DNA from: an uncultured Paraprevotella sp.
GTDB taxonomy: Bacteria > Bacteroidota > Bacteroidia > Bacteroidales > Bacteroidaceae
Reading direction: 5' to 3'
Length of the DNA stretch: 44,219 nt
NCBI GenBank assembly: GCA_944321525.1
Contig: CALULQ010000032.1
Location: 1-44,219 of the forward strand
Numbering within the stretch: the stretch's first letter is position 1; every line of letters starts with the position of its first letter. Both the position numbers and the translations under genes were made by a program. Below the pieces are notes generated by a model that made no database searches, was not told the DNA's origin, and worked only from the letters and a program-made list of their open reading frames with translations. Shown here one piece after another: positions 1-7,537 of the stretch.

Positions 1-170
1 GCGGTGCGCGCCACGACGTTGCTGTCGCCGTCCAGGATGTGCACGTGCGCGCCTTCGAGTGCCGTGTCGTCAAAGGCATCGCGCACTGCTCCTTGGACGA
101 TGATGCCTTGCGCCATCCCTTTCAGAGGGAACAGCAGGGACAATAACAGAAGTGCTGTCAAATGTTTCAT
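1..170 (-). CDS. 5' end of an exported protein with a carboxypeptidase-regulatory-like domain (cut by window edge)
   Basis: Only the first 56 codons lie in the window. Reading left from the ATG at 170-168, the product starts MKHLTALLLLSLLFPLKGMA, a clear signal peptide. It continues with QGIIVQGAVRDAFDDTALEG, the opening of the beta-sandwich (CarboxypepD_reg / DUF4480-like) domain that begins many Bacteroidetes outer-membrane and TonB-linked proteins. The rest is outside the window, so whether it is a TonB receptor or a stand-alone surface protein cannot be said. It is transcribed in the same direction as the RiPP operon but separated from it by about 300 bp, so it is probably a separate unit. 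Confidence 0.75.
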   Translation of the reverse strand, partial: MKHLTALLLLSLLFPLKGMAQGIIVQGAVRDAFDDTALEGAHVHILDGDSNVVART

Positions 171-467
171 GGGATTTATCTGTTTTTTGAATCTCTATAA
201 CATCATTTACTCTAAAAAAGCTAAGTTCACATTCTATATTCTTAAAGATTAAAGCAACGATGACTCTTTGAATCTCGGAATCAGATGGGAAACTATCAAG
301 ACAAGCGAAGGTATATTGGGGCTAAAATGACCACATCAAAAGTATGGCTAATAACCACAAAGGCTAAAAAGAGTCATGTCAAGCTCAATTTTAAGCAATG
401 ATACGACTCTTTCTTTTGTTCCTAAGAGTTCCAATCTATGAGTTCATGATTATATGCCCTTTAATGT
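171..467. other. AT-rich intergenic region downstream of the precursor peptide
   Basis: About 300 bp with no convincing gene on either strand. I looked for a second small double-glycine peptide reading left and found none. The motif AGAGTC followed by an ATCATTGCTT-like string occurs twice (about 268-250 and 411-390, reading left). One copy forms part of the weak hairpin listed separately. Confidence 0.5.
367..413 (-). terminator. possible terminator of the RiPP operon
   Basis: Reading left, AAAGAGTC and GACTCTTT form an eight-pair stem across a long loop and are followed by a short run of T. The loop is long and the stem AT-rich, so this is a weak candidate. It lies about 55 bp past the precursor stop codon, where a terminator would be expected. 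Confidence 0.35.
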
Positions 468-695
468 TTAACAATATTTCCAATATTCCTTCGTAGGACC
501 TATGCATACCACATATTTCCCTTCCTTGCTATAACAGTCTCCGTTACAATTGAAAATATAGACGGGGTCCCCCGATCCACATGATGTACCGCAAGATGTA
601 GCTCTAGCAAAGATCCCTCCAACTATCTTAGACATTGCATTTTCGTCCAAAGAAAGACATGAAGAACTCAATACGAACTTTTTAAGTTTTTTCAT
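468..695 (-). CDS. double-glycine RiPP precursor peptide, six-cysteine core
   Basis: A 75-residue peptide starting at the ATG at 695; the longer reading frame upstream overlaps the preceding gene and is not leader-like. Residues 1-27 form a leader of the GG-Bacteroidales type (TIGR04149-like): a basic LKKF start, the SLDENAMSKIVGG stretch and Gly26-Gly27. The predicted 48-residue core has cysteines at 35, 39, 50, 54, 64 and 75, giving CxxxC, ten residues, CxxxC, nine residues, C, ten residues, C. Cys13 sits in the leader. It is the last gene of the operon, 25 bp after the VKOR-thioredoxin fusion. Even cysteine number and that neighbour suggest three disulfides; the neighbouring glycosyltransferases suggest sugar attachment. 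No dehydratase or radical SAM gene is present. Family assignment rests on the leader; the modifications are inference. Confidence 0.8.
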   Translation of the reverse strand: MKKLKKFVLSSSCLSLDENAMSKIVGGIFARATSCGTSCGSGDPVYIFNCNGDCYSKEGKYVVCIGPTKEYWKYC

Positions 696-720
696 TGCTG
701 TATCACTTTTTGTTAAACAA

Positions 721-2358
721 TCACACTGTCTCTTCCGCAGATTGCGACTCTGCTCCCAATGGCGTAGTGCTTCGGCCATTGATATCATGCATGATATGTC
801 TCGTACTTTTTCCTATATTGCATTTTGTTAACATTGACAAATCATTAAGTCTGAACTCTCTTGGTAGCTCATAGCCATTGACCAAGATGGTAGGAGTTGT
901 TACCAAGCCAGAAATATTTATCCATTTGCGATGTTTTTGCAGTTCCATTTCCACCTTTGTCGAACCTATTATATCTGCATTTCTTAATATAAGTTCTTTG
1001 TATTTGTTCTTATCCTTTGCATACCACGAAGAATATATCTTGCGTGTCAGCTGTTGCACATTATTGAAATAAGAGGCGATTAAATATCTACTACTATCTT
1101 CCAAATGTTCACTAAATGACGAAAAAATGTATTGCACACAGAGATCATTTCCTTTAGCATTGAGTAATTCTTCCACTTCAATATGTATTCTCGCACATGG
1201 GTTACAATGTGGGTTGCTTAGTATTGTTACCCGTATATCTGAATTCGGATTTCCAAAGATGATAGAGGAATCATCCAATGTGGTTTCGTAATATTTACTA
1301 TTTTCAATGAGAGCTTTAGCTACAGCATTGTTGGCTTTAAGAGCGTGGAACTGCTGAATTGCAAGAGAACGCTCCTTTTTTGTTGCATAAGCTGAGGCAT
1401 AGTGATGTACTATCATAATACACAAGGTAAAAACAGCTCCCGCAAGTAAGCTATTAGAGATTGTGAAATTAAATGGTGTTGTCATGTAGTACACTAAAGC
1501 GGTTATGCCCATCGCCCAAATGATAACTTGAACTATCACACACAATATGCACCAACTTTCTGCAATACGCCACTGATAATAAATGCTCCACACACCATAA
1601 AGCATAGCTAACCAATTGATAACTGCTATCATTTCTGCAGAAGTTGGATAAAGCGCCAGCAGAAGAATGTTGGCCATGAAATAGCCCAACCCCACCTCAC
1701 TCCAACTGATACCGAAAATTCTTGCGTTTAGCCCATCAAGTACATTATTACAATCGGCATGACGAAATAAGTTACAGACCTTGTCACCATAAAGGCTCTC
1801 ACCAAATAACTGCTTTTGCATCAGCATGCAGCTAACAAGAACACCAATCAGACCTAATAACAAGTAAATTACATTATAAATATTTATAGCGCCAAGATGA
1901 TTTGTTATACCAATAATTATGATTAGCACTAGCATCGCAGGAATACTATATGTTTTCGCTTGAGATATTAATTCGTCTCGTTGATGCTTTTTGTAATCGG
2001 GTTCAGATGCGATAGTAGTTTCTTCTACAACAAGTGCATTGCCTGTCCATAACCGTTTGAACACATCATGGGGAACTGTGGTGCTCTTGCCATGTCGCAT
2101 GTATGTAATAGTGTTTCCGTTATGCTCTAACCCTATCACAAAATCATCATGTGTATGGATAATACAAGGATATGTCAACAAAGACGGATTTGCATTTTTG
2201 ATGTATGTGCCTAACATTTTCACGCCATATACATCAAGCATTTGTTTTAGCCCATACATATTGTAGCGATGTGGATGCTCACAATATAGTTTGTCTGCAT
2301 ACGTCTTTGTATAGTTGACTTCAATCGAGTCTAGAAAATATTCTAATATATTCTTCAT
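721..2358 (-). CDS. C39-like / VKOR / thioredoxin fusion, membrane disulfide-forming protein
   Basis: A 545-residue membrane protein. Residues 20-112 resemble a C39 peptidase domain but look inactive: where the DCG of the active site is expected there is RYN (31-33), and the HF motif has become DF (72-73). Residues 138-320 form a helical VKOR domain with the loop pair Cys195/Cys203 and the quinone-side CxxC, Cys270-x2-Cys273 (WCILC). Residues 365-510 form a thioredoxin-fold domain with Cys385-Asn-Pro-Cys388 and a probable cis-Pro489. VKOR-thioredoxin fusions pass electrons from substrate thiols to quinones and so make disulfides; the six-cysteine peptide encoded next is the obvious substrate. 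The start at 2358 overlaps the upstream stop as ATGA. The gene is much more AT-rich than the five genes before it. The degenerate C39 domain may bind, not cleave, the double-glycine leader (inference). Confidence 0.85.
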   Translation of the reverse strand: MKNILEYFLDSIEVNYTKTYADKLYCEHPHRYNMYGLKQMLDVYGVKMLGTYIKNANPSLLTYPCIIHTHDDFVIGLEHNGNTITYMRHGKSTTVPHDVFKRLWTGNALVVEETTIASEPDYKKHQRDELISQAKTYSIPAMLVLIIIIGITNHLGAINIYNVIYLLLGLIGVLVSCMLMQKQLFGESLYGDKVCNLFRHADCNNVLDGLNARIFGISWSEVGLGYFMANILLLALYPTSAEMIAVINWLAMLYGVWSIYYQWRIAESWCILCVIVQVIIWAMGITALVYYMTTPFNFTISNSLLAGAVFTLCIMIVHHYASAYATKKERSLAIQQFHALKANNAVAKALIENSKYYETTLDDSSIIFGNPNSDIRVTILSNPHCNPCARIHIEVEELLNAKGNDLCVQYIFSSFSEHLEDSSRYLIASYFNNVQQLTRKIYSSWYAKDKNKYKELILRNADIIGSTKVEMELQKHRKWINISGLVTTPTILVNGYELPREFRLNDLSMLTKCNIGKSTRHIMHDINGRSTTPLGAESQSAEETV

Positions 2359-3116
2359 TTTGCTATATATTTTATCATTGTTTCTTTGTTCATGCAACAC
2401 ATCTTCACCAATTCCCTTCTTAGCTGGTCGGCATCAATATCGGATTGATACTTAGAATTTTTCCCACGGGGATGGTAGAGGTGATAGAGTTGTCCGCTCC
2501 TGGTCCACTCCACGCGGTGGCCCAGAATCCTGACGCGGTGCATCCGCTCGGCATCTTCTGGCCCCCAACCAGTGAAGCGCTCGTTCTCGCCACCGCATTG
2601 CAGATAGCGCCACCGATGAACCAGATAGGCGCCGCCGCATAGTCTTCGGTCTAAAAAAGAATGAAGTCTTTGGCCTCGCAAATATTCCAAGTCCAGACTT
2701 TGCCGGATATATCCGGACAGTTGTTCCTTGAGCATTACAAATTGTCCGTTATAAGGATAAGCGATGGTACACCCGTCGCAGACCCGTTCCGCGGCTTCGA
2801 GAATCTGGCCGTAGGCGAGCAGTACGTCGGTGTCCCAGACGGCCACGATGTCCGTGTCCGCCATGTGGAGCAGCCGGTTGATGTAACGCGTGCGGTGGAA
2901 CACGGGGGCGGCGTCGCTGACGAAGGTGTATTCCGCGGGGCGTAGCCAGTCCTTGCCTTCCAAGGCGGGTGCGGCGTCGGCCTCGAGCACCAGCACGCGG
3001 CACCCCAGTCCTCCGAGGAACCGCAGGGCGGTCCGGAGGTTTTCCGTCCGTTCCGGGCTGTCGATCCGCACCGGAATGACGAAAGTGAGCAGTGGTTTCA
3101 AATCTTGCAGTTGCAT
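2355..3116 (-). CDS. glycosyltransferase with GT7-type C-terminal motif
   Basis: A 253-residue GT-A-fold glycosyltransferase. It starts with LLTFVIPVRIDSPER, the usual nucleotide-binding beta strand. It carries the metal-binding DTD at 95-97 (VWDTDVLL) and FTGWGPEDAE at 181-190, the GWGxED motif of galactosyltransferase family 7 C-terminal domains, followed by HLYHPRG. The ATG at 3116 gives a short overlap with the upstream glycosyltransferase (ends 3098); the longer frame upstream is a shadow of that gene. The stop overlaps the next ATG at 2358. Since UDP-galactopyranose mutase and a UDP-xylose-synthase-like enzyme lie in the same operon, its donor may be a UDP-sugar made from one of them. 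The acceptor is probably the RiPP core or a sugar already on it (inference). GC content falls sharply near the end of the gene. Confidence 0.8.
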   Translation of the reverse strand: MQLQDLKPLLTFVIPVRIDSPERTENLRTALRFLGGLGCRVLVLEADAAPALEGKDWLRPAEYTFVSDAAPVFHRTRYINRLLHMADTDIVAVWDTDVLLAYGQILEAAERVCDGCTIAYPYNGQFVMLKEQLSGYIRQSLDLEYLRGQRLHSFLDRRLCGGAYLVHRWRYLQCGGENERFTGWGPEDAERMHRVRILGHRVEWTRSGQLYHLYHPRGKNSKYQSDIDADQLRRELVKMCCMNKETMIKYIAK

Positions 3117-4717
3117 ATCTTTAAGGTGTTTTGCATGATGTCGCGGTCCGACGGCAGGCGGCGGGGCACATCGCCCCCGGCCCTGCGGGCCAGCAGGGCT
3201 TCCGCGGCCAAGGGATAGAAGTGCCTGCGCTTCATGTCGTGCAGCATGGCCAGCACCTCGTCCGGCAGGCATTCCGACCCGGCGGCCTCCTGCAGCCAGT
3301 CCATATAATAAATAAGGTATTCCCACAGCAGCGAGGTGTGGGCGGCTTCTTCCGCGTCGTCCCACAGGTCGGTGGCCCGCTTCCACAAATACACGCCGAT
3401 GCCGCCCATGCCATAGAAGTCCAGGTCGATGTCGGGGCTCTGGTTGACCAGTTCCATCATGCGGTAGTCCAAAGGTTTCAGGAAGTCGGGCGAGAGCGTG
3501 TAGCCCGGCCGACGGAACGAGGCTTCCACGACCGCTTCCGTGCCACGGATCATGTCGGCCGCCTTGTAGCGGGCCTCATAGAGTTCCGTCACGGCCTGGG
3601 AAGCCCGGCGGCGGGCATCGGCGTCGGAGAGCAGCAGGTCCATGCAGGCGGCCATCCGTGCCGTGAACTCGTCGTCCTTCAGGTTGTCCTCGTCGATGTG
3701 CACGCGCAGTTCGGGCGTGGCGTCGAGCATCTCGGCCAGGCCCGTGGAATCGGTCCCGACCAAGGGGATGCCGTGGCGCATCATCTCGATGGCCGTGTAG
3801 CTGCACTGTTCGTGAAACGAAGGCATCACGCCGATATAGGCCGAGCAGTAGACCGCCTCCAGCTCTTTGCTCGCCACCTTGCCGAGGAAAGACACGCGTC
3901 CCTGCAGGTCGCGGCACTGCGACAGGGCGGACTGGAAGTCGCCGTCGCCGGCCACGACGAGGCGGGCGTCGGGGTGCTTGCCGGCCACCTGCCGGAAGGC
4001 GCCGATCAGGTAGCCCGGCCCCTTGATTTCGTCCAGCCGGCCGACAAAGAGCACCACGCGGGGGGCGCCGGGGCGGCTGTCCGGCACGGGGCACGGGCCG
4101 TCGCCCCAGCCGTTGTAGACCAAATGGAGCTTGTCGGCCGAGATGCCGTAGTCTTCGGCCAGGAACCGGCGCGTGGCCCCGGCCAGGACGATGACCTCGT
4201 CGGCCAGGCGCAAGGTCCGTTTCTCGGTCTCCACGTCGGCCAGCACCTGCCGCTCTTCGTCGTCCTGCGGCTGGTAGCCGGGGGCCGTGAGCTGCCGGAA
4301 GCGCGACAAGTTGCCCTTCAGCCGGAAGCACCAGTTCAGGAAGTGGACGACGAAGACCACCCGGGCGTCGAAGTAGCGCCCCTTGAGCAGGGTGGCGAGG
4401 GGGAAGTGGTGGAAATAGTTGAAGAGGAACACCATGCGTCCGCCCCCGTCGCACGGGATGTGGCGCGCCAGGAAATAGAAGGCGCAACGGCAATAGGTCT
4501 CGCTCTCCATGTTGGACGACGCCGCCGGCACCCGATAGTGGCGGCACCCGTGTTCATCTTCGCCGATGGTGTATTCCCCCACGTCGGAGAAGAGATCGAC
4601 GAACGACACTTCCCAGTCGGGACACCCGCGGAAACCCTCCGCCAGCTGGCGGACGTAGGTGCCGACGCCATAGTTGGCCGCGCGGCTCGCGTTGTTGAAA
4701 ATGAAAAGATGCGTCAT
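3098..4717 (-). CDS. group 1 glycosyltransferase of the GG-peptide cassettes (TIGR04157-like)
   Basis: A 539-residue GT-B-fold enzyme. The N-terminus MTHLFIFNNASRAANYGVGT with the NYGVGTYVRQL donor-side loop is typical of the glycosyltransferase family I recall as a regular partner of GG-Bacteroidales peptides. The GT4 domain contains VVLFVGRLDEIKGPGYLIGA, GKVASKELEAVYCSAYIGVM and the SFHEQCSYTAIEMMRHGIP motif, the EX7E-like nucleotide-sugar site. About 130 C-terminal residues follow the GT domain and include DFYGMGGIGVYLW, a glycine pattern reminiscent of LanC repeats. The start at 4717 overlaps the LanC-like stop as ATGA; the longer 740-codon frame runs out of frame through that gene and is not used. 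Likely a cytoplasmic transferase acting on the precursor peptide before export (inference). Confidence 0.85.
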   Translation of the reverse strand: MTHLFIFNNASRAANYGVGTYVRQLAEGFRGCPDWEVSFVDLFSDVGEYTIGEDEHGCRHYRVPAASSNMESETYCRCAFYFLARHIPCDGGGRMVFLFNYFHHFPLATLLKGRYFDARVVFVVHFLNWCFRLKGNLSRFRQLTAPGYQPQDDEERQVLADVETEKRTLRLADEVIVLAGATRRFLAEDYGISADKLHLVYNGWGDGPCPVPDSRPGAPRVVLFVGRLDEIKGPGYLIGAFRQVAGKHPDARLVVAGDGDFQSALSQCRDLQGRVSFLGKVASKELEAVYCSAYIGVMPSFHEQCSYTAIEMMRHGIPLVGTDSTGLAEMLDATPELRVHIDEDNLKDDEFTARMAACMDLLLSDADARRRASQAVTELYEARYKAADMIRGTEAVVEASFRRPGYTLSPDFLKPLDYRMMELVNQSPDIDLDFYGMGGIGVYLWKRATDLWDDAEEAAHTSLLWEYLIYYMDWLQEAAGSECLPDEVLAMLHDMKRRHFYPLAAEALLARRAGGDVPRRLPSDRDIMQNTLKICNCKI

Positions 4718-5316
4718 ACTCCTGCAAATTTTAAAAGATAATAGGAAGAACCGCCGTCGATGCCCAACGGGCGGCCGACGTATTCCGCCGCGTCGAACGA
4801 GGGGGCACTGAGCAGCGGCAACAGGTCCGGCCCGGCGCAGGACACCCCGCGGGCTGCCGCAACGGCCTGCAGCTCGGACAGATAGGAGGCGTCGAACGTG
4901 GCTACCGGCTCCACGGACTGGCGCAGGCGAAGGTAGAGGAGCAGACCGCCCACCCCCGTGCGCACCGACATGTCGGTCAGCCGGCGCGGGTCGTGCTCCA
5001 TGATTTTGGCGTCGATGTCGGCCAGCGTGTCGTTCAGGCTGCCTTCCAGCAACCCGCGGCGGCAGAGCCAGGCAGTGGCGTAGCCGATGCCGGCCAGGCC
5101 GCGTTCCAGCCCGAGGGGCATCTCGGTGTGCACGCCGTCGTAGACCTGCTGGAAGAGTTCCCATGCGAAATCGCGCAGGACGTCGTCTCCGCAGGCGTCG
5201 GCGTAGAGGTAGAGCGCGGCCACCACGCCCGTCTTTCCGTGGAAGAAACCCACGTCCTGCATGTCGGCGCTCCGCAACAGCAGGTAGTCTGCAATTTTGT
5301 CGATGTCTTTCTTCAT
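4714..5316 (-). CDS. short LanC-like protein
   Basis: A 200-residue protein with three glycine-rich LanC-type repeats: GFFHGKTGVVAALY (about 24-37), GLERGLAGIGYATAWL (about 68-83) and SVRTGVGGLLLYLRLR (about 117-132). Full LanC cyclases are about 400 residues and bind zinc through a Cys, then a Cys-His pair near the C-terminus; neither is visible here. It is therefore a half-length relative, perhaps a scaffold or a different peptide-modifying activity, not a proven lanthionine cyclase. No lanthipeptide dehydratase is encoded nearby. The start at 5316 overlaps the mutase stop as ATGA, and its own stop overlaps the glycosyltransferase start the same way, implying tight translational coupling. 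Confidence 0.7.
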   Translation of the reverse strand: MKKDIDKIADYLLLRSADMQDVGFFHGKTGVVAALYLYADACGDDVLRDFAWELFQQVYDGVHTEMPLGLERGLAGIGYATAWLCRRGLLEGSLNDTLADIDAKIMEHDPRRLTDMSVRTGVGGLLLYLRLRQSVEPVATFDASYLSELQAVAAARGVSCAGPDLLPLLSAPSFDAAEYVGRPLGIDGGSSYYLLKFAGV

Positions 5317-6437
5317 ACACATTCTTTTGAAAGTTTCAATGCGGCCGACACGGCCCGGTCCATGTCGTAGTATTGGTAAGAGCCGAGCCGCCCGGCAAAG
5401 ACCGTGCGGGGCGCGAGGCGGCGCCCCAGTTCCAGGTAGGACGCATGCAAGGCCCGGTTTTCGGCGTCCCCCACGGGATAATACGGCTCGGATGCCGGAC
5501 CGAAGGGCGCGGGATATTCACGGGTGACCACCGTGTGGGGCAGGGACAAGGCAGCGGCGCGGTCGGCCGCGAAGAACTTGTGCTCCACGATGCGGGTGTA
5601 GGGCACGTCGGCAGCGGTGTAGTTCACGATGGCATTGCCTTGGTAGCAGGACACTGGCAGCGTTTCGTGCACGAAGCGCAGGCTGCGGTATTCCAGGCGC
5701 CCCAGCCGGAAGCCGAAATACTCGTCGGCCGGGCCGGTGTAGACGATGCGGTCGGCCAAGGCGTCGAAGTGCGCCCTGTCGTCGAGGTAGTTGCAGCGGG
5801 TGCGGCATTCGATGCCCTCCAGCAGCCCATGCACCAGCACGTTGTAGCCCCCGTCGGGGATGCCTTGGTGGCGGTCGTTGAAATAGTTGTTGTCGAAATA
5901 GAAACGTACGGGCAACCGCTTGATGATGTCGGCGGGCAGTTCGCGGCATGGGCGCCCCCATTGCTTTTCGGTGTAGCCCTTGATGAGGGTCTCGTACACG
6001 TCGCGGCCCACAAGGCTGAGGGCCTGTTCCTCCAGATTGCGTGGCGCCGCGATGCCCGCCTCACGGCGTTGCCGCCCGATGACGGCGCGGGCTTCGGCGG
6101 GTGTCGTCACGCCCCACATCTGGTAGAAGGTGTGCAGGTTGAAGGGCAGGCTGTAGAGCTTGCCCTTGCTGCAGGCCAGCGTGTTGAGCGTGTAGGGGGT
6201 GAAGGTGGCAAACCGGTTGACGAACTCCCACACTTCCTCGTCGTTCGTGTGGAAAATGTGGGGGCCATAGCGGTGCACAATTATCCCGTCGGCCTCCTCG
6301 CACCAGGTGTTTCCGCCCGGGTGGGGGCGCTTGTCGATCACCAGACAGCGCTTGCCGCGGCGGCGGGCCATGCAGGCGAACGTGGCTCCGAACAGGCCGG
6401 CGCCCACTATCAGGTAGTTATATTCCTTTCGTTTCAT
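5313..6437 (-). CDS. glf: UDP-galactopyranose mutase
   Basis: A 374-residue flavoprotein that interconverts UDP-galactopyranose and UDP-galactofuranose. The N-terminal FAD site reads YLIVGAGLFGATFA (about 8-21), followed by VIDKRPHPGGNTWCE and HRYGPHIFHTNDEEVW, both hallmarks of Glf. Length is normal for bacterial Glf. The gene lies 11 bp after the UXS-like gene and its stop overlaps the LanC-like start. Glf is usually found in O-antigen or capsule clusters. Its place here, in an operon with two glycosyltransferases and a RiPP precursor, suggests that galactofuranose is attached to the peptide, although service to another glycan cannot be excluded. Confidence 0.93.
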   Translation of the reverse strand: MKRKEYNYLIVGAGLFGATFACMARRRGKRCLVIDKRPHPGGNTWCEEADGIIVHRYGPHIFHTNDEEVWEFVNRFATFTPYTLNTLACSKGKLYSLPFNLHTFYQMWGVTTPAEARAVIGRQRREAGIAAPRNLEEQALSLVGRDVYETLIKGYTEKQWGRPCRELPADIIKRLPVRFYFDNNYFNDRHQGIPDGGYNVLVHGLLEGIECRTRCNYLDDRAHFDALADRIVYTGPADEYFGFRLGRLEYRSLRFVHETLPVSCYQGNAIVNYTAADVPYTRIVEHKFFAADRAAALSLPHTVVTREYPAPFGPASEPYYPVGDAENRALHASYLELGRRLAPRTVFAGRLGSYQYYDMDRAVSAALKLSKECV

Positions 6438-6448
6438 GCTCTTTCTGT

Positions 6449-7426
6449 TTATTGTACCGCACGGAAATATTCGATGGTTTTGGCCAATCCGGTTTCCAGC
6501 TCCACAGCGGGTTGCCAGCCGTCCAGCACACGTGTGGCAAGGCTGATGTCGGGATGGCGACGGCAGGGGTCGTCCTGCGGCAGGGGGCGGTAGGCAATCG
6601 GCGAAGGCGACCCCGTCATGCGGATAACGATGTCGGCCAGCTCCTTCACGGTGATTTCGTTGGGGTTGCCGACATTGACCGGACTGTGGAGGACACCGTC
6701 CTGCATCACGCGGACGATGGCCTCGATGAGGTCGTCCACGTATTGGAAGGAGCGGGTCTGTCTGCCGTCGCCATGAACGGTCAGCGGTTCGCCGCGGAGC
6801 GCCTGGACAATGAAGTTGGAGACCACCCGTCCGTCTGCCGCACTCATGCAGGGGCCGTAGGTGTTGAAGATGCGTATGATGCGCGTGTCCACTTCATACA
6901 TCTTATGATAGTCGTGGAAAAGCGTCTCGGCTCCGCGCTTTCCCTCGTCGTAGCAGCTGCGCAGGCCGTAGGAGTTGACGTTGCCCCAATAGGATTCGCC
7001 CTGCACGGGTACATGCGGGTCGCCATACACTTCGCTGGTAGAGGCGAGCAGAATCCGGGCACCTTTCTCCCGGGCCAGTTCGAGAAGGTTCAGGCTTCCG
7101 ATGACGGATGTCTTGAACGTGTGCACCGGATTCCTTTGGTAGTGCACCGGGGACGCGGGACAAGCGAGATTGTAGATCTCGTCCACCCGCCCTTCGACCG
7201 TGAAAGGCTCCACGATGTCGTGCTCCACGAGCCGGAAGCGTCCCTCACTGCGGAAACGGGCAATGTTGTCCGGGTTACCCGTCTGGAAGTTGTCCACACA
7301 CGTCACCACGGCATAGCCTTCAGCCAACAGCCTCCGGCAAAGATGGCAACCCACAAAGCCTGCGCCTCCGGCGACGATGGCCCGCTTGTTGCATTCTTTT
7401 GTTTTCATTCCGTCCATATCGTTCAT
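6449..7426 (-). CDS. UDP-glucuronate decarboxylase (UDP-xylose synthase)-like SDR
   Basis: An extended short-chain dehydrogenase/reductase of 325 residues from the ATG at 7426 (319 if the ATG at 7408 is used). It has the NAD motif GGAGFVG, NLACPASPVHYQRNPVHT, the STSEVYGDP strand and the catalytic Tyr-x3-Lys as SCYDEGKR, the form typical of UDP-glucuronate decarboxylases. It should make UDP-xylose from UDP-glucuronate. It is the first gene of the leftward operon, and the TACATTTG -7 box lies 15-22 bp before the ATG. A second sugar donor next to glf fits two different glycosyltransferases downstream. A dTDP-glucose or UDP-glucose epimerase role is less likely given the YDEGKR form. Confidence 0.85.
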   Translation of the reverse strand: MNDMDGMKTKECNKRAIVAGGAGFVGCHLCRRLLAEGYAVVTCVDNFQTGNPDNIARFRSEGRFRLVEHDIVEPFTVEGRVDEIYNLACPASPVHYQRNPVHTFKTSVIGSLNLLELAREKGARILLASTSEVYGDPHVPVQGESYWGNVNSYGLRSCYDEGKRGAETLFHDYHKMYEVDTRIIRIFNTYGPCMSAADGRVVSNFIVQALRGEPLTVHGDGRQTRSFQYVDDLIEAIVRVMQDGVLHSPVNVGNPNEITVKELADIVIRMTGSPSPIAYRPLPQDDPCRRHPDISLATRVLDGWQPAVELETGLAKTIEYFRAVQ

Positions 7427-7440
7427 ATATTTGTTTTGGG

Positions 7441-7448
7441 CAAATGTA
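7441..7448 (-). promoter_or_regulatory. -7 box of the RiPP operon promoter
   Basis: Reading left the box is TACATTTG, a full match to the Bacteroidetes TAnnTTTG consensus, 14 bp before the UXS-like ATG. No clear -33 TTTG lies at the usual distance. Instead an ACAC-N4-GTGT operator ends 24 bp upstream, as expected for an activator-dependent promoter. Confidence 0.65.
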
Positions 7449-7472
7449 TAATGTAAAATCCAAACAAGCCTG

Positions 7473-7522
7473 ACACAAAAGTGTAATTCTTCAATAGCAA
7501 CTGCATTTTTACACAAAAGTGT
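7473..7522 (-). promoter_or_regulatory. tandem ACAC-N4-GTGT operators of the RiPP operon
   Basis: Two identical sites, ACACAAAAGTGT at 7473-7484 and 7511-7522, start 38 bp apart. Each is an inverted repeat with arms ACAC and GTGT. The near site ends 24 bp from the -7 box, putting its centre near -42, where class II LuxR-type activators bind. The 53-bp block 7473-7525 is nearly the same as 8216-8268. Confidence 0.7.
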
Positions 7523-7537
7523 CGGCGGGGATTGCGG

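Noticed and set aside
3131..4741. A 536-codon rightward frame opposite the glycosyltransferase
   Set aside because: It is a shadow of a GC-rich gene on the other strand: no domain content, and Ala/Gly/Arg/Val/His-rich composition. Similar long antisense frames over glf, pyk, metG and the efflux genes were rejected for the same reason.
4714..5316. Calling the locus a lanthipeptide cluster from the LanC-like gene
   Set aside because: No LanB, LanM or other dehydratase is present, and the LanC-like protein is half length without visible zinc ligands.
4718..5320. Upstream extension of the GT4 gene to a 740-codon frame
   Set aside because: The extra 201 codons are out of frame through the LanC-like gene and rich in Arg/Ala. 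The ATGA overlap at 4717 is the natural start.
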